Shown here one piece after another: positions 8,404 to 15,974 of a stretch of 49,810 nucleotides of DNA. Origin of the DNA: Bacillota bacterium (lineage in GTDB: Bacteria; Bacillota; Sulfobacillia; JACIYH01); the NCBI GenBank assembly GCA_014360055.1, contig JACIYH010000013.1, positions 1 to 49,810 of the forward strand, read 5' to 3'. The translations under genes were made by a program, and so were the position numbers. The notes under the pieces are model-generated. The model ran no database searches. It saw only the letters and a list, made by a program, of their open reading frames with translations, and was not told where the DNA came from. Within the stretch, counting starts at the first letter, position 1; the number at the start of each line of letters is the position of its first letter.

Positions 8404-10722
8404 ATGTCGAAGCCGAGGCTGTTGCTACATAGAGCCGCTGGGGCTTTGTTGTGTTCGGCCCTGGTCGGTGCTCTGATAGTGGGCACCCTCTGTCCACCCG
8501 GGGAGGAGGTTCAGGCGTCCGGCCTGGGCATGTCCCTGCAGGGCCTTACCGCCACCGTGGTGGGTGACGTGTGCAACCTGCGGGCCGGCCCGGGTACCGG
8601 ACATCGGGTGGTGGGCCGGGTGGTGAGGGGAGAACGGCTCCAAGTCCGGGACATCCGTTCCGGTTGGGTGGCGGTGCGGGGAGGCGAGGCCTGGATCGCG
8701 GGATGGTTGGTCGAGATCGACCTCACACCGCGTAACGCCGTGGCGGTGGTGGAGCGCACGGCCGTTAACCTGCGCGGGGGACCCGGTCTCGAGCACGACG
8801 TGCTCGGCCGGACCGATCGCGGGGCTTGCTTTCCCGCGCTGGCCCTGCGCGGCGAATGGGTGAAGGTGCTGCACGGCGAAGGCACGGCCTGGATGTGGCT
8901 GCCGCTGGTTTCCCTGCAGGCGGGACCCGCGGGGACGCCGCCCCCCGCAGGCGCGCCCCCGGCTACCGTGCCCTCCGACATGCCTGCCCCAGGCGGCCCC
9001 CCCGCGGGGGCCTCGCCGGGGCGAGAGGGGTTCCCACCCGGCATGCTGGTGTACCCTGCAGAGGGAAACGCCACCGTGCGCAGGACGGCCGTGCCCGGAT
9101 CGGAAGGTGTGGGGCAGCTCACCGCGGGCAGCCCGGCCGCGTACCTGGACACGCGGCTGGGGTGGATACGCGTGCGCATGGCCGACGGTACCGTGGGCTG
9201 GGTGTGGGGGCCGGAGGCGCGCCCCGAGTGGCCCCATGACCGCAGCGTCTACTGCCGGGTGGGGCCGGACCGGTGGGAGATGGGGCGATACGGTACCGCC
9301 ACCGTGACCGCCGGCAACGTCAACTTCCGGGCCGGTCCCGGGCTCGAGTACCGGGTACTCACCCGCTTGAAGCGCGGCGATGTGCTGCGGGTGCTGGGCC
9401 GCTCGGGGGACTGGATCCACGCCGTTACCGGGGGCGGGACGGTGGGCTGGGTGGCGGGCTGGCTCACCGGAGGGGTAAAGTGCCCCCGCGACGACTTCCG
9501 CGTTTCCGTGGAGGCCGCCGAGGACCGCCGGGTGCTCACGCTCACCGGGGATTTCGGGTCCACCAGCGTGTCCCCCGGGGAAGGTGGGACTGGCCTGGTG
9601 GTGAGGACTTCCCGCCCCCTGCCGGTACGGGCGGCCCTCGGTGTGGGCGCCTTCGAATTCAGCTATATCGCGGTGGCCGGCCACGAGGTGACGGTGTTCC
9701 TGCAGGAGCAGCCCCGGTACCAGGTACTGGAGAACGGTTCGGGCAGGCTGGTGCTGGAGTTCCGGGCCGAGATCTCTTCCATGTCCCTGGAAGCGCGGGA
9801 AAGCGGGGAAGCGCTAACCATCCATACGGCCGGGTACGTCTGGCCTCACGCGAGCCGGGGGGCGGAGGGTGTGGAGGTGTTTCTTCCCGGCGCCCTTTAC
9901 ACGCCGGACACGGGCCCTCTGCCCGCGGACGGTGCACCCCATGCGTCCCGGCTGCTCACCGGCCTGACGGTCCGGCCCGGGGCCGGGGGGCTTAACCTGA
10001 CCCTGGGGGTGGCGCCCGGGGTGAGCTACCGGGTGGAGAAGGAACCTAACCTCGTCCGCATCCACCTGCTGCCGCCCGGCCTGCGAGGTAAGACCATCGT
10101 GGTCGACCCCGGCCACGGGGGCGGGGATACGGGGGCGCGGGGGCCTGCGGGTCTTCTGGAGAAAGACGTCAACTGGGAGATTGCCCGCCGCCTGGCCGAG
10201 CTGCTCGAGAGCCGGGGAGCTCGGGTGATCCTCACCCGGCGGGGTGATGCGTCCGCGGTGGCGCCCCCGGGTTGGACACCGGACCGGGACGACTACGAGG
10301 GCGAACTGGCCTGGCGGGCGGGATGGTCATGGGGGGCCGACCTTTACGTCTCCATCCACAATGACTACCACCCCAGCCGTTCCGCCCAGGGGACCACCAC
10401 TTATGTGGCACCGGGCACCCTCAACGGGGCGGAGTCGAGGCGCCTGGCCTGGCTCATACAGGAAGAGGTGGTGGGGGCCGTCGGCACCGTGAGCCGGGGG
10501 GTGCAGGACGGCGACTATTACGTCATCAGGAAGGCCGCCTGCCCCGCCGTCCTGGTGGAGTTGATGTACCTGTCCAACCCCAGGGAGGAATCCCTCCTGC
10601 GCCAGGATGCCACCCGGTGGCTGGCCGCCCGGGCCATCCTCCGGGCCCTCGACCGCTATTACGGCGTGCCGGCACCCGAAGCGCCGCCGCAACCGCAAGG
10701 ACCTCCGGCACCCCGCCCCTGA
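8404..10722 (+). CDS. N-acetylmuramoyl-L-alanine amidase with four SH3-like domains
   Basis: Secreted cell-wall hydrolase of 772 residues. A signal peptide or anchor helix (ALLCSALVGALIVGTLC) is followed by three clear SH3b repeats (NLRAGPGTGHRVVG, NLRGGPGLEHDVLG, NFRAGPGLEYRVLT), with a diverged one between the second and third after a Pro-rich linker, then an AMIN-like beta region. The C-terminal Amidase_3 domain has the zinc set VDPGHGGGDTG, LLEKDVN and SIHND plus the catalytic Glu in VELMYLSN. ATG 8404 starts at the signal peptide; its SD is weak. Amidase_3 enzymes cut the lactyl-amide bond of peptidoglycan in sporulation, germination or cell separation. Confidence 0.93.
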   Translation: MSKPRLLLHRAAGALLCSALVGALIVGTLCPPGEEVQASGLGMSLQGLTATVVGDVCNLRAGPGTGHRVVGRVVRGERLQVRDIRSGWVAVRGGEAWIAGWLVEIDLTPRNAVAVVERTAVNLRGGPGLEHDVLGRTDRGACFPALALRGEWVKVLHGEGTAWMWLPLVSLQAGPAGTPPPAGAPPATVPSDMPAPGGPPAGASPGREGFPPGMLVYPAEGNATVRRTAVPGSEGVGQLTAGSPAAYLDTRLGWIRVRMADGTVGWVWGPEARPEWPHDRSVYCRVGPDRWEMGRYGTATVTAGNVNFRAGPGLEYRVLTRLKRGDVLRVLGRSGDWIHAVTGGGTVGWVAGWLTGGVKCPRDDFRVSVEAAEDRRVLTLTGDFGSTSVSPGEGGTGLVVRTSRPLPVRAALGVGAFEFSYIAVAGHEVTVFLQEQPRYQVLENGSGRLVLEFRAEISSMSLEARESGEALTIHTAGYVWPHASRGAEGVEVFLPGALYTPDTGPLPADGAPHASRLLTGLTVRPGAGGLNLTLGVAPGVSYRVEKEPNLVRIHLLPPGLRGKTIVVDPGHGGGDTGARGPAGLLEKDVNWEIARRLAELLESRGARVILTRRGDASAVAPPGWTPDRDDYEGELAWRAGWSWGADLYVSIHNDYHPSRSAQGTTTYVAPGTLNGAESRRLAWLIQEEVVGAVGTVSRGVQDGDYYVIRKAACPAVLVELMYLSNPREESLLRQDATRWLAARAILRALDRYYGVPAPEAPPQPQGPPAPRP

Positions 10723-10729
10723 CCGGCAG

Positions 10730-11026
10730 CTAGCGGCGGGGAGTGCGCAGGGCCAGGCGGGTGACCCCCCAAACGGCGAAGAAGGTTACCGCCACCCCCA
10801 GGAGACCGGCCAGGGCCGTCGCCGCGCTGCCCGGCAGCCCGGGGAGGAGGTAATCCGGGATGGGAGCCTGGAGCAGGGTCATGGCCCGGTCGATGAAACC
10901 GTGGTCCTCGGCGACCCGTTCCAGGCCGTCCGGCCAGGAGGAGGCAACGGGCGCGAGCACGAGCACCACCAGGCCGGCAGCGGCCAGCATCCACCAGTGA
11001 ATTCTGCTGTGGCGTGGTTCCGTCAT
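10730..11026 (-). CDS. PDGLE-domain protein of a nickel/cobalt ECF transporter
   Basis: A 98-residue membrane protein with two hydrophobic helices around SSWPDGLERVAED, the PDGLE signature. PDGLE proteins are small accessory components of CbiM-type cobalt/nickel transporters, replacing CbiN. It is the last gene of the cbi operon on this strand, 64 bp after cbiM, which supports the assignment. The role of PDGLE in the complex is known mainly by association. Confidence 0.85.
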   Translation of the reverse strand: MTEPRHSRIHWWMLAAAGLVVLVLAPVASSWPDGLERVAEDHGFIDRAMTLLQAPIPDYLLPGLPGSAATALAGLLGVAVTFFAVWGVTRLALRTPRR

Positions 11027-11090
11027 GGGATGTCCCCCGCTTTCTTCACATGGGGTTCCTGTCGGCTTCGTCCCCGCTGACCGCCCGTCC

Positions 11091-11741
11091 TCAGGCCGTC
11101 ACCTTCGCCGGCTCCGATGGCCTCGCACCCAGGAGGCCGGGGCGCACGCGGGCCAGGTAGGCGAGGACGGCGGTGGTGATGATGCCTTCGCCCAGCCCGA
11201 TGAGGGCGTGCCACGATGCCATGGCGGGGAGAGCCACCCGCAGGGGGAGGGTGCCGGCGAGAGCCAGTTCCAGGGCGGCCGCCACCGCTGCCACCACCAC
11301 CGAGACCCAACTGGCCACGAAGGTGGCCACGGGCCGGAAACCGGTCGCGCGGCCGGCCAGCAGCCGGTATGTCAGGTAAGCGGCCAGGGTACCCAGCACC
11401 GCCATGTTGAGGATGTTGGCCCCCAGGGCGGTGATGCCGCCGTCCCCGAATACCAGGGCCTGGATGATAAGCACGGCGGTGAGGCTCAGGCAGGCCGCCC
11501 AGGGTCCGAACAGGATGGTCAGCAGGGCCCCTCCCAGCAGGTGTCCGGAGGTGCCCCCGGCGATGGGGAAGTTCACCATCTGGGCGGCAAACACGAAGGC
11601 CGACATAGCGGCGAGCACCGGGATGCGGCCTTCATCCAGCTCGCGGTTGAGGCGGGAGGTGGCGTATCCCACGGCGCCTGCACCCATCACCGCCGTGCCT
11701 GCCAGGGTCCGGGGGTCCAGAAATCCGTCCGGAATGTGCAT
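11091..11741 (-). CDS. cbiM: CbiM-type substrate-binding (S) component, Ni/Co ECF transporter
   Basis: 216 residues starting MHIPDGFLDP. The N-terminal Met-His of CbiM/NikM forms the metal site, and both residues are present at the very start. Multiple transmembrane helices follow, with the conserved NFPIAGGTSGHLLGG segment, whose His also belongs to the family pattern. It overlaps the 3' end of the upstream cbiQ-cbiO fusion by 55 bp in a different frame, so the two are probably translationally coupled. Cobalt versus nickel cannot be told from CbiM alone; see the promoter dyad and nikR. Confidence 0.95.
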   Translation of the reverse strand: MHIPDGFLDPRTLAGTAVMGAGAVGYATSRLNRELDEGRIPVLAAMSAFVFAAQMVNFPIAGGTSGHLLGGALLTILFGPWAACLSLTAVLIIQALVFGDGGITALGANILNMAVLGTLAAYLTYRLLAGRATGFRPVATFVASWVSVVVAAVAAALELALAGTLPLRVALPAMASWHALIGLGEGIITTAVLAYLARVRPGLLGARPSEPAKVTA

Positions 11742-13276
11742 GTCTTCGCCTCCTCGTCCAGGAAGTCGCGGGGATCGCGTCCGGGTGGGGTCAGACTGAC
11801 CGCCCAGGGCATGCGCAGCCGGGCCCGCTCGACCAGTTGCCCGTCGGCCAGCAGCCCGGGCGTGCCCGAGGCCAGCACCTCACCTCCCTCCAGGAGCAGG
11901 ACGTAGTCGGCCCAGGCGGCGGCCAGGTCCACGTCATGGGTGGCCAGGATGATGGTCTTACCGACCTGGCGCAGCCTTTCCAGGACGGCCAGCAACTCGG
12001 ACTGGGTGGCCGGATCCAGGAAGGCGGTGGGTTCGTCCAGGACCAGGATGGCCGGGTCCATGGCCAGCACTCCCGCCAGGGCGACGAGCCTCTTTTGGCC
12101 GTAGGACAGGTCGGCGACCGGCCGGTCGGCCAGCTGGCTTATCTCCAACTGGTCCAGGGCACGACTGACTGCCTCCTGCATGCGGGCCGGGGGCCAGCCC
12201 AGTTGCAGGGGGCCGAAGCTCACGTCCTCGCGCACGGTAGGGGCGATGACCTGGTCGTCCGGATCCTGGAAAACGAAGCCCACCCGTGTGCGAGCCCAGG
12301 TAAGCGACGCCTTCTCCAGGCGGCGTCCCAGTATGTGTACTTCCCCGCGGGCGGGGGAGAGAAGGCCATTGAGGTGCAAGAGCAGGGTGGACTTGCCGGC
12401 CCCGTTGGGACCCAGCAGGGCCAGCCGGCTGCCCCTCGGGACCGCAAAGGATATGCCCTTGAGTACGGGCGGGCCTCCCGGGTAGGAGAACCAGAGGTCG
12501 CGCACCTCCACGGCGGCGCCACTCCTCAGGTTTGCCGCCACGGCCCCGTCCGCGGCGTCGTCGCCCCTGCCTGCCGCCACGGCCCCGTCCGCGGCGTCGT
12601 CGCCCCCCGTGCCTGCCGCTGCGCCCGCGTGCCCGGTGCCCGGCCGGTATACGCGGGCCACCATGGCCTGGTGGATGCGCTCGCCGCGGTCCAGGGTGCG
12701 TAGCAGGGATGCGCCCAGCAGGCGACCCAGGACGATTGCCGAGCCGGAGTGGAGGACGCTGCGGGGGCGGAATCCCCGGCAGGCCAGGGCCTTCTGCATG
12801 CGCTGGATCTCCTGGTATGCAAGGTCGCCGTAGCGGACGATGCCCGCGATGAGGCGGGTGAGGATGGGGGGAAGGCCCAGGTGGCGGAGGGTACGCAGCA
12901 GGCCCCGCCACCCGGTGATGCTGACCAGCAGCGTCACGGCCAGGAGGGCAGCAACCATGCGCAGGGAGAGGATCAGGCCCCGCTCCAGACCGGGCAGGGA
13001 GAGGGTCAGGCCCGGCCACGCGCTGCCCAGTGGCGATAGGGCGGGCGGGCCGCCGGTCAGCCCCAGGATCGCCACCGTGGCAACAGCAAGAAAGAGAGGA
13101 TATGCCAGGAGCCTGGCCAGGTTCCGCCACGTGACGCCCCGCCACCGGCACACGGTGAACAGGACCAGCACGGCGCCCGCCAGAACCGGAATCCTGTTCA
13201 GGTTGACCAGGACAGCCGCCGCTGCCAGAAACCCTGCTGCCAGAATCCTGCTCCGCGTCAGGTGCGTCATCCTCAC
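11687..13276 (-). CDS. Fused CbiQ-CbiO: T component plus ATPase of Ni/Co ECF transporter
   Basis: 529 residues joining two proteins that are usually separate. Residues 1 to about 212 are a CbiQ/EcfT membrane domain with coupling-helix motifs (ALACRGF near 164-169). A Gly/Ala/Asp linker (about 220-250) follows, then an ABC ATPase: Walker A GPNGAGKS (289-296), Q-loop at 337, signature LSYGQ (390-394), Walker B LVLDEP (411-416) and switch histidine in ATHDVD. The LSYGQ form is seen in Cbi/Nik ATPases. GTG 13276 or ATG 13270 is the start. A continuous frame and intact motifs argue for a working fusion that enforces 1:1 T:ATPase stoichiometry. Confidence 0.92.
   Translation of the reverse strand: MRMTHLTRSRILAAGFLAAAAVLVNLNRIPVLAGAVLVLFTVCRWRGVTWRNLARLLAYPLFLAVATVAILGLTGGPPALSPLGSAWPGLTLSLPGLERGLILSLRMVAALLAVTLLVSITGWRGLLRTLRHLGLPPILTRLIAGIVRYGDLAYQEIQRMQKALACRGFRPRSVLHSGSAIVLGRLLGASLLRTLDRGERIHQAMVARVYRPGTGHAGAAAGTGGDDAADGAVAAGRGDDAADGAVAANLRSGAAVEVRDLWFSYPGGPPVLKGISFAVPRGSRLALLGPNGAGKSTLLLHLNGLLSPARGEVHILGRRLEKASLTWARTRVGFVFQDPDDQVIAPTVREDVSFGPLQLGWPPARMQEAVSRALDQLEISQLADRPVADLSYGQKRLVALAGVLAMDPAILVLDEPTAFLDPATQSELLAVLERLRQVGKTIILATHDVDLAAAWADYVLLLEGGEVLASGTPGLLADGQLVERARLRMPWAVSLTPPGRDPRDFLDEEAKTCTFRTDFWTPGPWQARR
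12533..12606. repeat. 39-bp direct repeat encoding the CbiQ-CbiO linker
   Basis: Two copies, 12533-12567 and 12572-12606, identical over 35 bp with a 39-bp period. In protein terms DDAADGAVAA occurs twice, separated by GRG. The duplication falls exactly in the interdomain linker and keeps the frame. Confidence 0.85.
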
Positions 13277-13294
13277 GCCCGGATCACCGCTGAC

Positions 13295-13324
13295 ATTGTA
13301 GCACGAACTTCTCTAGCGTGCTAC
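13295..13324 (-). promoter_or_regulatory. Candidate promoter and operator dyad of the cbi operon
   Basis: A perfect 8-bp inverted repeat GTAGCACG / CGTGCTAC (13298-13305, 13317-13324) with an 11-bp spacer lies 22 bp upstream of the cbiQO start. On the minus strand its downstream arm overlaps a good -10 hexamer TACAAT (13300-13295). Seen as 7-bp half-sites it is GTAGCAC-N13-GTGCTAC, similar in layout to known NikR operators (6-7 bp half-sites 13-16 bp apart). A NikR homologue is encoded at 36288. No T-run follows, so this is not a plain terminator. Confidence 0.5.
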
Positions 13325-13441
13325 CACCGGCAAACGCTTGCGGGGTGGCTGGCTTCAGCTCCTGGCATGGCGAGGGTGATAGCATGGATGTGCGAGGGAT
13401 CGGTGTGACAATGGAGGGGACCGTTCAGGTGCGAGGGATAA

Positions 13442-13972
13442 GGCCGGGCCCCCTCGAAATACCAGGACGCCTGGGATGATGACAACGGGCACGGCACCCA
13501 CGTGGCCGGCATCGTGGCGGCGGTGGACAACGCGATCGGCGTGGTGGGAGTGGCCCCAGAGGCGTGGCTCTACGGGGTGAAGGTGCTGGACCGGAGCGGG
13601 TCCGGCTATTACCCCGACATCATCGAAGGGATCCAGTGGTGCACAGATAATGGCATGCAGGTCATCAACATGAGCCTGGGTGGTCCCACGGACAGCCCCG
13701 CCCTGCATGACGCCATCATCGCCGCGTGCAACCGGGGCATCACGGTGGTGTGCGCCGCGGGCAACGAGGGTCCCGGGGAAGATACGGTGGTCTACCCCGC
13801 CCGCTACCCGGAGGTCATCACCGTCGCCGCCACCGCAGCCGACGATTCCGTCCCCGATTTCTCCAGCCGCGGCCCGGAGGTGGACAACGCCGCGCCGGGC
13901 GTGAGCATCCTGTCGACATGGAAGGGCGGAGGCTATGCCACGGCAAGCGGCACCTCCATGGCTTCCCGCTAA
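13442..13972 (+). pseudogene. Subtilisin-like (S8) protease remnant, truncated at both ends
   Basis: The frame opens right after a TAA (about 13439-13441) with no start codon and reads into DDDNGHGTHVAGIVAAV, holding the catalytic His. The oxyanion Asn is in CAAGNEG and the catalytic Ser in GTSMAS. The prodomain and catalytic Asp region are missing, and the frame stops right after GTSMASR where an intact enzyme reads GTSMAAPHVTG or GTSMASPHVAG. It is clearly related to the intact subtilase at 24270 (shared IGVVGVAPE and NGMQV.NMS). It cannot encode an active protease. Confidence 0.85.
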
Positions 13973-14076
13973 GCGGTTCGCGCTGAAGCAGGAGTCAGCC
14001 CTTCGTAAGGCGAATCAACTGGGGTCGCCGGCCTGTCCGGCGCCCTGGTTGTCTCCCTGCCCGAGAAGGTGACCTC

Positions 14077-14976
14077 TTGCTCGCAGGCTACCTGTATCTC
14101 CTGGTGGCGGTATTCGCCTGGTCATCCTACCCGGTCCTGGCCAAGATCGCCTACGGCCTGGGGATGACGCCCCTGACGCTGGGGTTCCTCCGCTTCGGCT
14201 TCGCCCTTCCCGTTCTGCTCCTTGCCTGCGCCGGGCTTCACCGGGTCCGCCCGTGCTCGCTGCGCTGGGACCGTCCCTTGTGGCGGAGGGTGCTCGCCCA
14301 GGGGGTCGCCTCTGCCGGCGCCGCCCTGACCTCTTTGTACGCGGTGGAGTTGATGCCCGCCTCGCTGGCCACCATTCTCCTCTACCTGTCACCGACGTTC
14401 ACGTGCCTCCTGGCGGCGGCTTTCTTCCGGGAGAAGATCACGCGGGGACGGCTGGCCGCTCTCGTGGTGACCCTGGCCGGGCTTGCAGCGGTCGTTGGTC
14501 CTGCCGGGCCGGTGGCGGCACCCCCGGGGGCAGTGGTTCTGGCGGTGGCGAGTGCCTTCCTGTCGGCCGTCTACTTTCTTTTGGGGCAGCAGAACAGCGG
14601 GCGGGTCCACCCCCTGGTACTGGCCGCGGTCATGGGGGTGGTGAGCGTCATTCTTTTTGCGGCTGTGCGGCTGGCTCTACCCGGGACGGAGGTGCCGGTC
14701 GCCGCGGTAAGGGGGACTGTCCTTCTCCTGGCGGTCGCCATCGCTCTCTTACCGACCACCCTGGGACCCGTCATGGATCTGCTGGGCATACGCGTGGTGG
14801 GGGCGGCCCGGGCTGCCATCTTCATCACCCTTGAGCCGCCCCTTGCCCTGCTGCTGGCGCGCCTCTTGCTGGGCGAACGGCTCCTTCCCGTGCAGGTGCT
14901 GGGAGCGGCCCTGGTTTTGGCCGGTGTGCTCATCCTGGGCCTGGAGGACTACTATCGTTTGCGCCTGCGCTCCTGA
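14077..14976 (+). CDS. EamA/DMT-family exporter
   Basis: 299 residues, about ten hydrophobic helices in two EamA halves. The first half contains WSSYPVLAKIAYGLGMTPL and FLRFGFALP, and its end has the typical ASLATILLYLSPTFTCLLA. The second half has the matching AARAAIFITLEPPLALLLA followed by LGERL. DMT permeases export amino acids or other metabolites. TTG 14077 has AAGGTG at a suitable distance. It is a single gene between the subtilase remnant and the ferredoxin/AOR pair. Confidence 0.88.
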   Translation: MLAGYLYLLVAVFAWSSYPVLAKIAYGLGMTPLTLGFLRFGFALPVLLLACAGLHRVRPCSLRWDRPLWRRVLAQGVASAGAALTSLYAVELMPASLATILLYLSPTFTCLLAAAFFREKITRGRLAALVVTLAGLAAVVGPAGPVAAPPGAVVLAVASAFLSAVYFLLGQQNSGRVHPLVLAAVMGVVSVILFAAVRLALPGTEVPVAAVRGTVLLLAVAIALLPTTLGPVMDLLGIRVVGAARAAIFITLEPPLALLLARLLLGERLLPVQVLGAALVLAGVLILGLEDYYRLRLRS

Positions 14977-15188
14977 CCCGGGTGCCGCCGCACCGTACCA
15001 CGGCAAGCGGCGGGATGGCATGGGGCCCGGTGACGGCCGGGGCGCCAGTTCCGGGGTGATCGGGTGCCTTTCGACAGGGGAATTCCCTTCGCATGGCGAA
15101 GATCTCTGCACCTTTGGCCGTGGGTCTTCGCGGTCCCGCCCGGAGGCTGGCCCGCTGCGGCCTGGTACTCCCTGTGCGGAGGTTAGTC

Positions 15189-15974
15189 ATGTACGATTTG
15201 CGAATTGTGGTGGAGGAAGTTAGGGGATTCTGCGACATGCCTATGCGGCCGGGTGATTACTGTGAACTGCGGGGCAGCCGCCTGTCCATTCCCGAGGGCT
15301 TCTGCATGTGGGCACTGCAGAGCGTGCTCCCCCTGCTACCCGCCAAGCAGCGCCGCATCGCGGAGGAAAATGATTGGGTACCCCGTACTTTCCGGGTGGC
15401 CTGCCCCGACCCCGACGGGATGGTAATCCTGCGCATCGAGCAGATCGATCCCCGTGGTGAGTCGCGCACGGGAAGCCCACCAGAGCGCGCCGCCGGACGG
15501 GAGCCGCGCACGGGGAGTCCGCTGCCGCGGTTACTGGTTGACCACCGCGCCTGCACCGGGTGCCGCGCCTGTGAGCTGGCGTGCAGCTACCGGCACGAGG
15601 GGGCCTTTGCTCCCTCCCTGTCCCGAATCAGGGTGAGGAAGGACGAGCCCGCCGGGCTGGACGAGCCCGTGGTGTGCCGCCAGTGTGGGGTGGCCCGCTG
15701 CGTGCAGGTATGCTCCTGCGGGGCCCTGAGCCGCGATGGGCGTACGGGGGCGGTGGTCGTGGACGCGGGGCTGTGCATGCGCTGCGGCGACTGTGCGGAG
15801 GCGTGTCCCTTCGGCGCCATCAGGATCCACCCTGACACCGCCCTTCCCCTCATCTGCGACCTCTGCGACGGCGATCCCGCCTGCGTGGGACGGTGCGTCA
15901 CGGGCGCCCTCCGTTACGGCCGGGCCGGCGACGCCGCGCGCGATGTGAGCGCGCCTGGGGGACGAGCGGAATGA
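15189..15974 (+). CDS. TIGR04076-domain / four-cluster ferredoxin fusion, AOR partner subunit
   Basis: 261 residues. About 1-90 (MYDLRIVVEEVRGFC ... IPEGFCMWAL ... RVACPDPDG) match the small TIGR04076 family of anaerobes. A linker with a repeated RTGSP leads to a DmsB-type ferredoxin domain with sixteen cysteines in four groups: CTGCRACELAC, CRQCGVARCVQVC, CMRCGDCAEAC and CDLCDGDPACVGRC, predicting four [4Fe-4S] clusters. ATG 15189 has GGAGG six bases upstream. The stop overlaps the AOR start (ATGA), so the two are coupled and this protein most likely passes electrons to or from AOR. The TIGR04076 role is unknown. Confidence 0.88.
   Translation: MYDLRIVVEEVRGFCDMPMRPGDYCELRGSRLSIPEGFCMWALQSVLPLLPAKQRRIAEENDWVPRTFRVACPDPDGMVILRIEQIDPRGESRTGSPPERAAGREPRTGSPLPRLLVDHRACTGCRACELACSYRHEGAFAPSLSRIRVRKDEPAGLDEPVVCRQCGVARCVQVCSCGALSRDGRTGAVVVDAGLCMRCGDCAEACPFGAIRIHPDTALPLICDLCDGDPACVGRCVTGALRYGRAGDAARDVSAPGGRAE

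Noticed and set aside
13277-13450. Cobalamin riboswitch ahead of the cbi operon
   Set aside because: The putative -10 leaves a leader of only some 10-20 nt and no B12-box-like sequence was seen.
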